Assembly (NCBI RefSeq): GCF_001486165.1
Contig: NZ_LN908977.1
Location: 1,216,075-1,280,074, forward strand
Source: Bittarella massiliensis (ex Durand et al. 2017)
Lineage (GTDB): Bacteria > Bacillota > Clostridia > Oscillospirales > Ruminococcaceae
Direction: 5' to 3'
Length of the DNA stretch: 64,000 nucleotides
The position numbers and the translations under genes are program-made. The notes beneath the pieces are model-generated. The model was given only the letters and a program-made list of their open reading frames with translations, was not told where the DNA came from and searched no databases. Every line of letters starts with the position of its first letter. The stretch's first letter is position 1. This document shows, piece by piece, positions 1-9,084 of this stretch.

Positions 1-28
1 CTGTGGGCCCATCTGGCTGCCCGGTTTC

Positions 29-589
29 TCACTTGTGAAACTGCACGCTGTTGACAATGGGGGCGATGGCTGGATTCATGGTCTTGGCCAGCTCGTCGTT
101 CATGATGAAAATCAGAAAGTACATGATGTCGCTGTCCACATCGGCCAACAGGTAGACCACGGTGGTGTAGGGCCCCCGCCCGCCAATGGTCTGGGTGTAG
201 GTGACTTTCATGGCCAATTTGCCCGCCAGATCTACATACTCCTTTTTGTCCAGTCGAAAATTGTCCGCGCTGCCCTGGACCCCCTGAAAGGCCAGCTCGT
301 ACCCCAATTTGAGGGCATTTTCGCTGGTGGCGACCGAGAGGTCCGCCTCCATATAGTTGACGTTGAGCAGCCCCGCCGTCTTGTCGGAAGAGGGGTAGTG
401 CCAGTAGCCCGTCTCCCCCGCCTGCTGGACCCACTCCTCAGGGACCTGGTAGGTGATGCCCTGCAGGGACACCGTCTTCATCGCCACCTTCGACGCGCTC
501 TCCCCGCCCTTCTGGGGCTTCCCTTTGCCGCACCCAGTCAGCTGCAGGGCCAGACACAGCGCCATGACGACTGCCAAACACCTTTTCAT
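29..589 (-). CDS. Lipoprotein, PsbP/Mog1-like fold suspected
   Basis: This 186-residue protein is exported and lipidated: residues 1-20 form a signal peptide ending in the lipobox LTGC (Cys20), followed by a Gly/Lys-rich linker. The body (about 40-186) begins with a pattern of the type ITYQVPEEW and has alternating beta segments, which recalls the Mog1/PsbP-like lipoproteins of Clostridia. That assignment is inference. The start has GGAGGAG seven bases upstream, and a TATAAT-like -10 lies at 631-636. The upstream surface-protein gene has its own terminator, so this gene is probably transcribed alone. Ligand and function are unknown. Confidence 0.85.
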   Translation of the reverse strand: MKRCLAVVMALCLALQLTGCGKGKPQKGGESASKVAMKTVSLQGITYQVPEEWVQQAGETGYWHYPSSDKTAGLLNVNYMEADLSVATSENALKLGYELAFQGVQGSADNFRLDKKEYVDLAGKLAMKVTYTQTIGGRGPYTTVVYLLADVDSDIMYFLIFIMNDELAKTMNPAIAPIVNSVQFHK

Positions 590-630
590 ACAAACTCCTC
601 CTTGCGGGCCGTCGATGGCCCGTTTTGCCC

Positions 631-636
631 ATTATA
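631..636 (-). promoter_or_regulatory. -10 element of lipoprotein gene
   Basis: A TATAAT hexamer on the minus strand lies about 40 bases upstream of the lipoprotein start. No good -35 match is seen at 17 bases, so the promoter call is tentative. Confidence 0.4.
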
Positions 637-730
637 ACACATCCTAAACGACAAAAAAGGAGAAAATTCGACATACAGGTTGTGCAGATTGCTCGGCGGC
701 CCAAAGCCCCCATTTTCGCCCTCCCCTTTT

Positions 731-765
731 AAAAAAACAGGACCCGCACATGATGCGGGCCCTGT
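731..765 (-). terminator. Intrinsic terminator of the surface protein gene
   Basis: An 11-pair hairpin with one mismatch (arms at 737-748 and 754-765) is followed on the minus strand by a run of seven T. It lies about 80 bases after the stop of the large surface protein gene and separates it from the lipoprotein. Confidence 0.8.
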
Positions 766-843
766 TCTCTATTTGGGGGCGCAGACAGCCGCAAACGACA
801 CGGCGTCCCTTACTTTTACATTGGGGCCGTCATCCCTTTCCCG

Positions 844-3800
844 TCACCGGGAGGAGGGGGAGCTGTCTGTTCTGCGATTGCGGCGGGGAAGAAGGGTGAG
901 ACCTCCCAGGCCGGCAGCCAGGGCCGCCAGGAGGAGGACCATCCCATCCCCCTTCTCGCCGGTGGTGGGACTGCCGCCGTCCGGCTCTCCCCCGCCGGGG
1001 GTGGGCGCGGGATCGGGGGCAGGGGCGGGGGTAGGCGTGGGATCGGGCTTGGGGATGGGGTCGGGCTCCTCTGTGCCGGCGGCAACCAAGGCCTTAATGG
1101 CAAAGAGGGCGCCCGAGTCGTTGCCGTAGTAGGCGACGCCGCTGGCCCCGTCGATGACCACATTGGAGAGGCAGTAGTTCTGGCTCCCCTCCTGGGGGGT
1201 GTAGACGGTGGCGAGGGTCAGCTGCCCATCTTTGAGGGTCGCCCGGTAGAGGGCGCCCGGGTTGGCGTTTTGGGTGAACCAGGCGCTCACCTCTTCCCCG
1301 TCAACGGTGAGGGTGGGGGTGTTGCCTGCGGCCGCCAGGGCCAGTTGGGTGATGGGGGCCAGGGTGGCGCTGTCAAACACCGCCAGGTAGCCGTCGGCGA
1401 AGGTCCCGCCGGCCACAAACACCTTGCCCTCCGCCACCGCCGGGCTGGCATTGGTGCCGGCTGGGAGGGCGGCCTTGGCCGAGAGGGTGGGGACGCCGCC
1501 CTCACTCAGGGTGACGCGGCAGAGCTGGCCGTCTTTGGTGGCACAGTAGAGGGCCCCGCCCGATTGGACAATGGCGCTGCGCACCCCGCCGCCCAGGTCG
1601 AGGGTCCCCTTGACGGCACCGGTCTTGGCGTCGGCCGAGACCAGCACGCCGTCGTCCCCGGCAAAGGCGATGAAGTCGCCCACCATGGTGGCTCCCGCCC
1701 CGTAGTAGCCGGGGCCGTCCACGCCGTAGGTCCAGAGGGGGGCCACCTCCTCATCGCTGCGGCGGCCGTCGGTATCCGCCGCCGAAAAGGCGGCAAAGTA
1801 CCCCTTCAACCGGCTGCCGGAAGAGCCGTTGGTAAAGCCGGTGTAGAAGACGCCGTCGCGGTAGGTGATGGTGGAGAGCGCCTGCATCCCGCTGACGCCC
1901 TCGGTCAAAAAGAGGGATTCGAGGGTAGAGGCGCTAAAGACCTGTACCCGCCCGTCCCCCAGGGGGACAAAGAGTTTGCCCTCGCCGTAGGCGAGATAGG
2001 CGTAGTAGCCGTTCGGGGCCGCCAGGGCTGCCGCCTTTTCCACCTCGCCGGTGGAGGCGTTTAGCAGCTGCACCTGGTTGTCCCGCACCAGGGCCAACTT
2101 GCCGTCCACCAGGATGGGGGAACCGGCATAGCCGCCGCCCCAGAGGGGGTCGACTGCGGTGCAGGTCTGCTGCCAGAGCAGCGAGCTGCTGCCGGCGGGC
2201 TTGAGGGAGGGGAGGACGGCGTTGTTGCCGACATCCCCCTGGTGCATCGGCCAGGCGGAGGGGAGAGCGGGCTGAACCGGGCCGGGCACCGGGGTGCGTT
2301 TGAGGACCAGATTGAGGGTGTTGGTCTGCCCCTGCACGGTGACGGCGAGGACGACCGGGGTCTCCTTCCCCGTCAGGGGGATGGTGACACGCACCGGGTT
2401 TCCCTTGGCCTCGGCGGCCAGGGAGACCGCCTGCGCCCCCACCTCTTTGCCGTTTACGGTGACGACGGCGGCGGGGTCCTTGACATTCAGGGTGAGGGTC
2501 ACCTCGTCCTTGGCCTCGTCCACCGGGATGGTGTAGCTGCTCTCCCCCGGCTGCAACGCGATGTCGAGCCCCTCGACCGAGAGGGCGGCGACCTCGTTGG
2601 TAAAGGCGGGGATGGTCAGCGCGACCTGGGCGGTGATGCCGGGGACGGCCGCTGTGCCGTCGGCGTTCTTCACCTTCTCATAGCGCAGGCTCTTCAGAGG
2701 GGTGGAGAGGGTGACCTGCGCGTCGGGCTCGCCAAAGTCGGGCCGCTTGAGCAGCTCAAAGAGGTTGGAGCCGCCGTAACCGCCGGTGGTGGTGCCGATG
2801 TAGCCGTAGGGAGAGGCGCTCCAGCTGCCCAGCTCCACCCCCACGTTGCCGGGGCAGGAACTGTTTTTCAGGGTGTAGACAAAGGCGTCGCCCTCCCTGT
2901 GCATCCGGTAGAAGGAGACATGACCGTTTGCCCGGTCCCACCCCAGGTTGTGGGTGATGAAGTCAGGGCTCTCGTTTGCGCCCTTGATGCCGTCAAAGAG
3001 GGCGGCCTCGCAGGCCTTCATCTCGGCGTTGGCGGCGTCCACCTCGGCCTGGGTGATCCCCTTGATGGTGACCGGGAAGGTCTTGGTGGCGCTGACCCCC
3101 TGGTAGGTGAGGGTCAATTTGAGGTTGGTCTGGGTGTCGGGCGCGCCGACGCTGCGGTAGACATTGCAGCGCAGATAGCTGGCGGTGAGGTAGTTGGTCC
3201 CATCCGCCGCCGCGCTGTCGGTGGACCACTGGTAACTCATGGCCCTGTTCTCGGGGGTGTCGGCGATCATCCCCGCCTTGATCAGGTCGCTGACATCCTT
3301 GAGCTGGATGTCGAATTCCAGCGCCTGGGGGTCGATTTCGGTCAGCCCCAGGCTGCTCATCTCGGTAAAGCCGTCGAGGGTGACCCCCGCCAGCGCCGCA
3401 TCGACGGCCGTCTGGGCGGCGTCCTGCTCCTGCTGGGTGACGGCGGGGACCATGAGGGGAATCTCCACCGTCCGCTTGGTGACCGAGCCAGAGGTGTAAC
3501 TGTCCTTGTCGATGGTGAGGGTCAGCTTGACGGTGGCGTCGGGCTCGCCGTAGGCGGGCCGGTTGACCTTCACCGAGCTGGAGCCGTAGGAGGGCGGATC
3601 GATAACAGCGGTGTTGTCACTCGCCCACTTCAGCGCGATGTCGCTGTACCCGCTCACCCCGTAGGAGGAGAGGGTCTTTTGCAGTTTCAGCGGGCCCACC
3701 ACGTGGTCGGCGCCGGCATTGTCCAGGCCGATGAGGGCAAATCCGTCCGCCCCGCCAAAGAGGGCGGCGGCGCCGTCGATCTGCTCCTGGGTGGTCTTAA

Positions 3801-5211
3801 CATGCACTGCCACGGTGACCAAAACGGTCTTGTCGTAAGAGACGCCGGGGACGCTCGCCTTGGAGAAGCGGAAGACGACCTCTCCCTGCACCTTCTCATC
3901 CGTATAGGCAATTCTGCCGTTTTCGGCGCCCGCGGCAGCAGAGATGTTGGCGTTGCCGCTGGAGACCACCTCGACTGAAATGTCGGTGCGGTCCATCTTG
4001 TCCTGCCAGACCTTCTCGATGCTGGTGCCGCTGGCGTAGGAGTATTCGCTCACATAGAGGCCGGTCACTTGGTGGAGGCTCACCCCGTCCACCGCGGCCT
4101 GGATCTCGGCGCGCACCTCGTCGGCGGTGACGGCCTTGACGGTGACCGAAAAGACCTTGGTGGCGCTCGCGTTGCCGCGGGAGATGGTGGCGGTGAGGGT
4201 GAGGGTCACATCCGTCCCGTCGGTGGGGCGGGTGAGCTTGCCGTTGTCGCCGAGGACCGCTTGATTGTCGCTCTGCCAGGCGATGCTGGTCCCGGCGCTG
4301 CCGGCGGTGGGCAGGGCCAAATCGCCCTTCACCGCCGAGAGGTCGCCCAGATCCAGCTCGCCTTTGGCCTTGGCCACCGCCTCGGCGTCGGTGTAGGTCA
4401 CCTCGGTGACCGTCAGCTCGGCATAGGGGCGGCTGATGTCGATGGCCGGATTCCCCTTGCTGTCGTACCAACTGCTCTTGCGGACAGCGGAGAGGGTGTA
4501 CCGGCCCGCCTCGTCAAAGGTGAGGGAGGCGACGCCGTTTTCGTCGGTGGTGCCCACCTCGGCCTCTGCCCCGCCTTCTTTAGAGGCGAGGATGGTGGCC
4601 CCCTTGACCGGCGACGCCGCTGCGGCGTTCATCCCCGCGGCGCCCATGAGGGTGACCGAGACGGGCTCGCCGGTGTTGGCCGTCAGGCTGTCACCGGCAA
4701 AATAGGTGTAGAGGCTGCCGGCGTATGCACTGTACCAGAGGTCGTATAGGGTGACCTCGTCGCCATTTGCCAGGGGGCAGCCGTCGATGAGGTAGCCGGT
4801 GCCGTCCTTTGCGGGATAGGCGTCGTTGACCATGTACATGAAATAGACATCGGTCGGGGCGTCGGCGTTGGTGTCCAAAAAGTCCTGCAAAAAGCCGGGA
4901 GTGGCGTCGATAACGTCCGCCGGGTCCAGGCCGTTGTCCACGCAGTACTGCGCCAGCAGGTGCAGGGGGGTGTAAAAACCGGGGTCCTTACCCGCCCAGG
5001 CCGTGAGGCCGTATTCGGGCAGGGACTTGTAGGTGTCGGGCAGGGTGACGGCCGTCGGCTCAACCGCCGTAAAGCCGTACCCCTCGACCCGCAGGGTGGT
5101 GCTGATCCCGGCGCCGCCCCGAGGGGCGCCGGCCGCGGCGTAGGCCGGGGTCAGTAGGGCGCCCAGCGCCAGACAGAGCGCCAGGACCAAGCTTGTCAGT
5201 CGTTTTGTCAT
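844..5211 (-). CDS. B12-riboswitch-controlled surface protein: DUF4430, Ig-like, beta-propeller, sortase signal
   Basis: This 1455-residue exported protein has a signal peptide at 1-26 (cleavage near AYA). At about 38-170 lies a DUF4430-like domain (YFMYMVNDAYP, then PLANGDEVTLYDLW); that family is related to the transcobalamin C-terminal domain. Next come an Ig-like segment (170-270), several degenerate bacterial Ig repeats (about 270-880, each with SDN or TDS plus K-x-F-x-V-T-V-K patterns), a cadherin-like beta-sandwich (880-980) and a PQQ-type repeat beta-propeller (982-1380). The tail is a Pro/Asp linker, SPTTG at 1414-1418, a hydrophobic helix and RRNRR, the layout of a sortase-anchored protein. 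The start is set by AAAGGAGAG seven bases before ATG. A cobalamin riboswitch and terminator lie immediately upstream. Corrinoid binding at the cell wall is inferred from domain plus riboswitch and is not demonstrated. Confidence 0.85.
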   Translation of the reverse strand: MTKRLTSLVLALCLALGALLTPAYAAAGAPRGGAGISTTLRVEGYGFTAVEPTAVTLPDTYKSLPEYGLTAWAGKDPGFYTPLHLLAQYCVDNGLDPADVIDATPGFLQDFLDTNADAPTDVYFMYMVNDAYPAKDGTGYLIDGCPLANGDEVTLYDLWYSAYAGSLYTYFAGDSLTANTGEPVSVTLMGAAGMNAAAASPVKGATILASKEGGAEAEVGTTDENGVASLTFDEAGRYTLSAVRKSSWYDSKGNPAIDISRPYAELTVTEVTYTDAEAVAKAKGELDLGDLSAVKGDLALPTAGSAGTSIAWQSDNQAVLGDNGKLTRPTDGTDVTLTLTATISRGNASATKVFSVTVKAVTADEVRAEIQAAVDGVSLHQVTGLYVSEYSYASGTSIEKVWQDKMDRTDISVEVVSSGNANISAAAGAENGRIAYTDEKVQGEVVFRFSKASVPGVSYDKTVLVTVAVHVKTTQEQIDGAAALFGGADGFALIGLDNAGADHVVGPLKLQKTLSSYGVSGYSDIALKWASDNTAVIDPPSYGSSSVKVNRPAYGEPDATVKLTLTIDKDSYTSGSVTKRTVEIPLMVPAVTQQEQDAAQTAVDAALAGVTLDGFTEMSSLGLTEIDPQALEFDIQLKDVSDLIKAGMIADTPENRAMSYQWSTDSAAADGTNYLTASYLRCNVYRSVGAPDTQTNLKLTLTYQGVSATKTFPVTIKGITQAEVDAANAEMKACEAALFDGIKGANESPDFITHNLGWDRANGHVSFYRMHREGDAFVYTLKNSSCPGNVGVELGSWSASPYGYIGTTTGGYGGSNLFELLKRPDFGEPDAQVTLSTPLKSLRYEKVKNADGTAAVPGITAQVALTIPAFTNEVAALSVEGLDIALQPGESSYTIPVDEAKDEVTLTLNVKDPAAVVTVNGKEVGAQAVSLAAEAKGNPVRVTIPLTGKETPVVLAVTVQGQTNTLNLVLKRTPVPGPVQPALPSAWPMHQGDVGNNAVLPSLKPAGSSSLLWQQTCTAVDPLWGGGYAGSPILVDGKLALVRDNQVQLLNASTGEVEKAAALAAPNGYYAYLAYGEGKLFVPLGDGRVQVFSASTLESLFLTEGVSGMQALSTITYRDGVFYTGFTNGSSGSRLKGYFAAFSAADTDGRRSDEEVAPLWTYGVDGPGYYGAGATMVGDFIAFAGDDGVLVSADAKTGAVKGTLDLGGGVRSAIVQSGGALYCATKDGQLCRVTLSEGGVPTLSAKAALPAGTNASPAVAEGKVFVAGGTFADGYLAVFDSATLAPITQLALAAAGNTPTLTVDGEEVSAWFTQNANPGALYRATLKDGQLTLATVYTPQEGSQNYCLSNVVIDGASGVAYYGNDSGALFAIKALVAAGTEEPDPIPKPDPTPTPAPAPDPAPTPGGGEPDGGSPTTGEKGDGMVLLLAALAAGLGGLTLLPRRNRRTDSSPSSR

Positions 5212-5239
5212 TGTCTCTCTCCTTTTTTTGTTCCCTTCG

Positions 5240-5278
5240 GGGGAAAAAGGAAAGGGCCCGCCGAAACTCGGCGGGCCC
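5240..5278 (-). terminator. Riboswitch expression-platform terminator
   Basis: A perfect 11-bp stem (5254-5264 with 5268-5278) and three-base loop is followed on the minus strand by a T-rich tract. It sits between the cobalamin aptamer and the start codon at 5211, so B12 binding probably decides whether transcription reads into the surface protein gene. Confidence 0.85.
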
Positions 5279-5364
5279 CAAAGAGCGTACAAACATGATT
5301 GGGGGGCCAGGACACGCCCCCGCGCACTATTGTACCGTCTTTTCCTCACCGAAAGATAGGTTCC

Positions 5365-5580
5365 AATGCGCCGGCGGATATCCTGACTTGAGGCTGCGGG
5401 CGGCCTGTTGGCCGCCACTCCTCCCCCCGCCCTTCCCAGCGCGCGCCCAGAACGCACGCCAGTGGTTGCGGGGTTCGTCCCCTCTCACAGTAGAGTGAGC
5501 TGCTGCGGATTTGCACCGCATTCCCCGTCCGGCGGCAGGGCTTTTGCCCGCCGCCTCCACAGCCAAAAGGCTGTACCGAC
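5365..5580 (-). promoter_or_regulatory. Cobalamin riboswitch
   Basis: Read on the minus strand, the leader contains the conserved cobalamin aptamer blocks in order: GGGAATGCGGTG followed by CAAATCCGCAG (complement of 5503-5517), a CUGUGA-type segment, an ACCACTGG block, and the B12 box AGTCAGGATATCCGCC (complement of 5373-5388). A consensus promoter sits just upstream and a terminator downstream. It controls the DUF4430 surface protein. Boundaries are approximate. Confidence 0.9.
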
Positions 5581-5586
5581 ACCCCT

Positions 5587-5615
5587 ATGGTACAGGCATT
5601 TTTTGGAATTGTCAA
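5587..5615 (-). promoter_or_regulatory. Promoter of the riboswitch leader
   Basis: The -35 TTGACA is the complement of 5610-5615 and the -10 TACCAT the complement of 5587-5592, with a 17-base spacer. The start point would fall at the beginning of the cobalamin aptamer. Confidence 0.8.
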
Positions 5616-5682
5616 TGCCTGACCAAGCGATTTTTCCCCCTTTCGGCAGGGGGTGGCCTCCCCGCAAAATCGACGTCCTTCC

Positions 5683-5711
5683 TTGTTTTGCGGCCAGTTT
5701 CATGGTATGAT
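5683..5711 (+). promoter_or_regulatory. Promoter of membrane protein gene
   Basis: TTGTTT at 5683-5688 and TATGAT at 5706-5711 have a 17-base spacer. They lie divergent from the riboswitch promoter and 65 bases before the gene starting at 5776. Confidence 0.5.
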
Positions 5712-5775
5712 AAAAAATATCGATCCCGGCGAACAAGGGGCGCCGACTTGAAACGAAAAAGGAGCGATCTCCCCC

Positions 5776-6282
5776 ATGGGAATTTTTGTTGCAATAGCCA
5801 TCCTCTTCATTTTGATCTCCTGCGTCCTCTTTTTGGTGCGCACCCCGCTGGCCCAGTGGGGCAGTTGGCAGTGGATCTTCCTGGCCTTCAGCGTGCTGCT
5901 GCTGCTCTTCTTTGTGGCCATGGTCTGGTACTCCATCCAGACCCATCGGGAGCGCAAGGAGGAGAAGGCCGAGCGGGCCCAGCAGGAGCGGGAGGCCCGC
6001 CGCCGGCAGGCCGCCATCACCTACGACGACCTGGACATCCTCCCCGAGGAGGAGCGGGAGGAACCCGACGACTTTGACTACGAGGGGTACAGCCAGGTCG
6101 AGGAGGGTGAGATCGTCTACATCGACGGCAAGGTGATGATCGCCGGTTCGGAAGAGGCCAACGCCGCGGTGGCCGCCCTCAAGGCCGAGAAGGAGGAGGC
6201 CCGCCGCCGGGACGCCGAGGAGAAAGCCCGCCTCAAGGCCGAGGAAGAGGCCCGCCAAAAGGGCGAAGATCCCCAGGAATGA
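5776..6282 (+). CDS. Two-helix membrane protein with charged coiled-coil tail
   Basis: This 168-residue protein has two hydrophobic segments (about 2-21 and 29-51). A highly charged region follows, with Glu/Arg/Lys-rich stretches at 57-80 and 130-165 that are likely helical coiled coils, and an acidic segment at 85-105. Such a topology fits a membrane-anchored cytoplasmic scaffold. No family was recognised. GGAG lies 11 bases before the ATG. A bidirectional terminator separates it from rarA, which converges on it. Confidence 0.75.
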   Translation: MGIFVAIAILFILISCVLFLVRTPLAQWGSWQWIFLAFSVLLLLFFVAMVWYSIQTHRERKEEKAERAQQEREARRRQAAITYDDLDILPEEEREEPDDFDYEGYSQVEEGEIVYIDGKVMIAGSEEANAAVAALKAEKEEARRRDAEEKARLKAEEEARQKGEDPQE

Positions 6283-6300
6283 CCCCGTTTTTCGGCAGCC

Positions 6301-6343
6301 AAAAGCCGCCCTCGCCGCGCGTTGCGGCAGGGGCGGCTTTTTT
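6301..6343. terminator. Bidirectional terminator
   Basis: AAAAGCCGCC at 6301-6310 pairs with GGCGGCTTTT at 6332-6341, with an inner GC stem. It lies between the convergent membrane protein gene and rarA and has T runs on both sides. Confidence 0.85.
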
Positions 6344-6355
6344 GCTGGAAAGGGG

Positions 6356-7639
6356 CTACTTCTCCCCCTCCTTGTGGCGGGCCTTGATCCCGTCCCAGTA
6401 GGCCTTGGCGGCCTGCTCGGTCTTGTTGGGGCCGTACTGGTAGTAGACCCGGCCGCGCAGGCTGTCGGGCAGGTACTGCTGGGCCACATAGTGGTCGGGG
6501 TAGTCGTGGGGCAGGCGGTAGCTGAGCCCGCGGCCCATCTTGGCCGCCCCGCCGTAGTGGGCGTCTTTGATGGAGGCGGGCACGTCGGAGTAGCGGCCCG
6601 CCTCCACGTCGGCCATGGCGGCGGCGATGGCCAGGTTGGCCGAGTTGGATTTGGGGGCGGTGGCCATGAGGATGGCGGCCTGGGCCAGGGGGATGCGCCC
6701 CTCGGGCAGCCCCAGTTGCAGGGCGCTGTCGACGCAGGCCTTGACGATGGCCACGCACTGGGGGTAGGCCAGACCCACGTCCTCGCTGGCGATCACCAGC
6801 AGCCGCCGGCAGGCCGAGGGCAGATCCCCCGCCGCCAGCAGCCGGGCCAGGTAGTGGACGGCCGCGTCCGGGTCGGACCCGCGGATCGACTTTTGCAGAG
6901 CGCTCATCACGTCGTAGTGAGCGTCGCCGTCCCGGTCGTAGCGCATGGCCGAGCGCTGGGCCACCTGCATCGCCCGCTCCAGGGTGATGGTCTTTTCCTC
7001 CCCGCCCTCGTCAAAGCCGGTGCCGTTGCAGCACAGCTCCACCGCGTTGAGGGACTTGCGCACATCCCTCCCGCAGCTCTGGGCGATGTAGTCGGCCACC
7101 TCGTCGGGGCAGTGGATGGGGTAGCCCATCTCCCCCGCCATCTTCTCAAAGGCGCGCAGCACCGCCCGCTTGACCTCCTGTGGCTCCACCGGCCGGAACT
7201 CGAAGATGGTGGAGCGGCTGAGAATGGCGTTGTAGACGTAAAAATAGGGGTTTTCGGTTGTGGAGGCGATGAGGGTGATGGAGCCGTCCTCCAAAAATTC
7301 CAGCAGGGTCTGCTGTTGCTTTTTGTTCAGGTACTGGATCTCGTCCAGGTAGAGGAGGATCCCCCCCGCGCCGGAGAAGGTGTCCAGCTCGGCGATGATC
7401 TGCTTGATGTCGGCGGTGGAGGCGGTGGTGCCGTTGAGGCGGTGGAGTTCCTTCCCCGCCTGCTTGGCCACGATGCGGGCCACGGTGGTCTTCCCCACCC
7501 CCGAAGGGCCGTAAAAGATCATGTTGGGGATCTGCCCCGAGTCGGCGATGTTGCGAAAGACCGAGCCGGGGGCCAGCAGGTGTTGCTGGCCCACCACCTC
7601 GTCGAGGGTCTGGGGGCGAATGCGGTCGGCCAAGGGCAT
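6356..7639 (-). CDS. rarA: Replication-associated recombination protein A
   Basis: This 427-residue AAA+ ATPase of the RarA/MgsA/WRNIP1 family acts at stalled replication forks. Visible features are the opening RPQTLDEVVGQQHL, Walker A GPSGVGKTT (about residue 50), Walker B LYLDEI, sensor region ASTTENP, and the C-terminal MgsA helical domain with GSDPDAA and EDVGLA motifs. Length is normal. The start at 7639 has AGGAGG in front; an in-frame codon 12 residues upstream lacks a site. It lies downstream of glyA but a strong terminator separates them. Confidence 0.97.
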   Translation of the reverse strand: MPLADRIRPQTLDEVVGQQHLLAPGSVFRNIADSGQIPNMIFYGPSGVGKTTVARIVAKQAGKELHRLNGTTASTADIKQIIAELDTFSGAGGILLYLDEIQYLNKKQQQTLLEFLEDGSITLIASTTENPYFYVYNAILSRSTIFEFRPVEPQEVKRAVLRAFEKMAGEMGYPIHCPDEVADYIAQSCGRDVRKSLNAVELCCNGTGFDEGGEEKTITLERAMQVAQRSAMRYDRDGDAHYDVMSALQKSIRGSDPDAAVHYLARLLAAGDLPSACRRLLVIASEDVGLAYPQCVAIVKACVDSALQLGLPEGRIPLAQAAILMATAPKSNSANLAIAAAMADVEAGRYSDVPASIKDAHYGGAAKMGRGLSYRLPHDYPDHYVAQQYLPDSLRGRVYYQYGPNKTEQAAKAYWDGIKARHKEGEK

Positions 7640-7674
7640 GGCGGTCTCCTCCTGTTTTTTGCAAAGTGAAGTCA

Positions 7675-7713
7675 AAACAGATGGGCCGGCGGGCTTCTCC
7701 CCGCCGGCCCATC
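7675..7713 (-). terminator. Terminator of glyA
   Basis: A near-perfect 14-bp GC stem (7680-7693 with 7699-7713) is followed by TTTT on the minus strand. It lies between glyA and rarA. Confidence 0.8.
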
Positions 7714-7741
7714 TGCTATTGTAACACAGTCTCCCCTGTTT

Positions 7742-8998
7742 TTAGAGGTAGAGGGGATATTTTTCGCACAGGGCCCCCACCCGCTGGCGGATGGCGTCGG
7801 CCTGGCCCGCAAAGTCGGCGGCGGCCAGGTAGATGAGCTCGGCGATCTCGGTCATGTCCGCTTCCTTGAGGCCGCGGGTGGTGACCGCCGGGCTGCCGGC
7901 GCGGATGCCGCTGGTGACAAAGGTGCTCTTGGGGTCAAAGGGGATGGCGTTTTTGTTGACGGTGATGTAGACCTCGTCCAGCCGGCGCTCAAACTCCTTG
8001 CCGGTGAGGTCGAAGTTCTGCAGGTCCACCAGCACCAGGTGGTTTTCGGTGCCGCCGGAGACCAGGCGGAACCCCCGCTCGGTGAGGCCGGCGGCCAGGG
8101 CGGCGGCGTTTTTCACCACCTGGCGCTGGTAGTCCTTGAAGGCGGGCTGCAGCGCCTCGCCAAAGCAGACGGCCTTGGCGGCGATGATGTGTTCCAGCGG
8201 GCCGCCCTGGGTGCCGGGGAAGATGGCCTTGTCGATTTTTTTGCCCAGCTCGGGGTCGTTGGAGAGGATGAGGCCGCCCCGGGGGCCCCGCAGGGTCTTG
8301 TGGGTGGTGGTGGTGACCACGTCGGCCCAGGGCAGGGGGGAGGGGTGCTCCCCGGCGGCCACCAGCCCGGCGATGTGGGCCATGTCCACCATCAGCAGGG
8401 CGCCGCACTCCTTGGCGATCCCCGCAAGGGTCTCAAAGTCGATGGTGCGGGGGTAGGCGCTGGCCCCGGCCACGATCAGTTTGGGCCGCCACTCCAGCGC
8501 CTGGGCGCGCAGGGCGTCGTAGTCGATCTGCTCGTCCTCGCGGGTGACCCCGTAGGAGGCAAACTGAAAGTATTTTCCCGACATGTTCACCGGGCTGCCG
8601 TGGGTCAGGTGCCCGCCGTCGGCCAGGGACATCCCCAGCACCTTGTCGCCGGGGGCGAGGAGGGCAAAGTAGACGGCCATGTTGGCCTGGGCGCCCGAGT
8701 GGGGCTGCACGTTGGCCCACTGGCAGTCAAAGAGCGCCTTGGCCCGGTCGATGGCCAGGGTCTCCACCATGTCGATGTACTCGCAACCGCCGTAGTAGCG
8801 CTTGCCGGGGTAGCCCTCGGCATACTTGTTGGTGAGGATGCTCCCCATGGCGGCCATCACCGCCGGCGAGACGATGTTCTCGGAGGCGATCAGCTCCAAA
8901 TTGCGGCGCTGGCGGGCCAGCTCCAGCCCCATGGCCTTGGCCAGCTCGGGATCGGTCTTTCCCACAAAGCCGATGGTGTCCATCATATCTGCAAACAT
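7742..8998 (-). CDS. glyA: Serine hydroxymethyltransferase
   Basis: This 418-residue PLP enzyme interconverts serine and glycine while making 5,10-methylene-tetrahydrofolate. Family motifs are the N-terminal NLELIASEN, the [10 protein letters not shown] block, the substrate segment around SGAQAN, and the PLP lysine in [14 protein letters not shown] (about 230). Length is standard. AGGAGGG precedes the ATG. It is probably monocistronic: a promoter lies at 9056-9084 and a terminator follows. Confidence 0.98.
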   Translation of the reverse strand: MFADMMDTIGFVGKTDPELAKAMGLELARQRRNLELIASENIVSPAVMAAMGSILTNKYAEGYPGKRYYGGCEYIDMVETLAIDRAKALFDCQWANVQPHSGAQANMAVYFALLAPGDKVLGMSLADGGHLTHGSPVNMSGKYFQFASYGVTREDEQIDYDALRAQALEWRPKLIVAGASAYPRTIDFETLAGIAKECGALLMVDMAHIAGLVAAGEHPSPLPWADVVTTTTHKTLRGPRGGLILSNDPELGKKIDKAIFPGTQGGPLEHIIAAKAVCFGEALQPAFKDYQRQVVKNAAALAAGLTERGFRLVSGGTENHLVLVDLQNFDLTGKEFERRLDEVYITVNKNAIPFDPKSTFVTSGIRAGSPAVTTRGLKEADMTEIAELIYLAAADFAGQADAIRQRVGALCEKYPLYL

Positions 8999-9055
8999 AG
9001 TTCTTCCCTCCTATTTTCCAAGCCGCAAACCGGGGCCGCGGCCGCATTATCAACC

Positions 9056-9084
9056 AGTATACCCCGATTTCTTCAAAAGCACAA
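9056..9084 (-). promoter_or_regulatory. Promoter of glyA
   Basis: TTGTGC (complement of 9079-9084) and TATACT (complement of 9056-9061) have a 17-base spacer, 58 bases upstream of the glyA start. Confidence 0.65.

Noticed and set aside
35..713. Plus-strand frame of 200 codons and others opposite the first lipoprotein
   Set aside because: They are antisense to a gene with a clear lipobox and ribosome binding site; the translation is Gly/His/Val-rich noise.
5212..5457. 82-codon N-terminal extension of the surface protein
   Set aside because: It runs through the riboswitch and terminator, has no ribosome binding site, and would put the signal peptide inside the protein.
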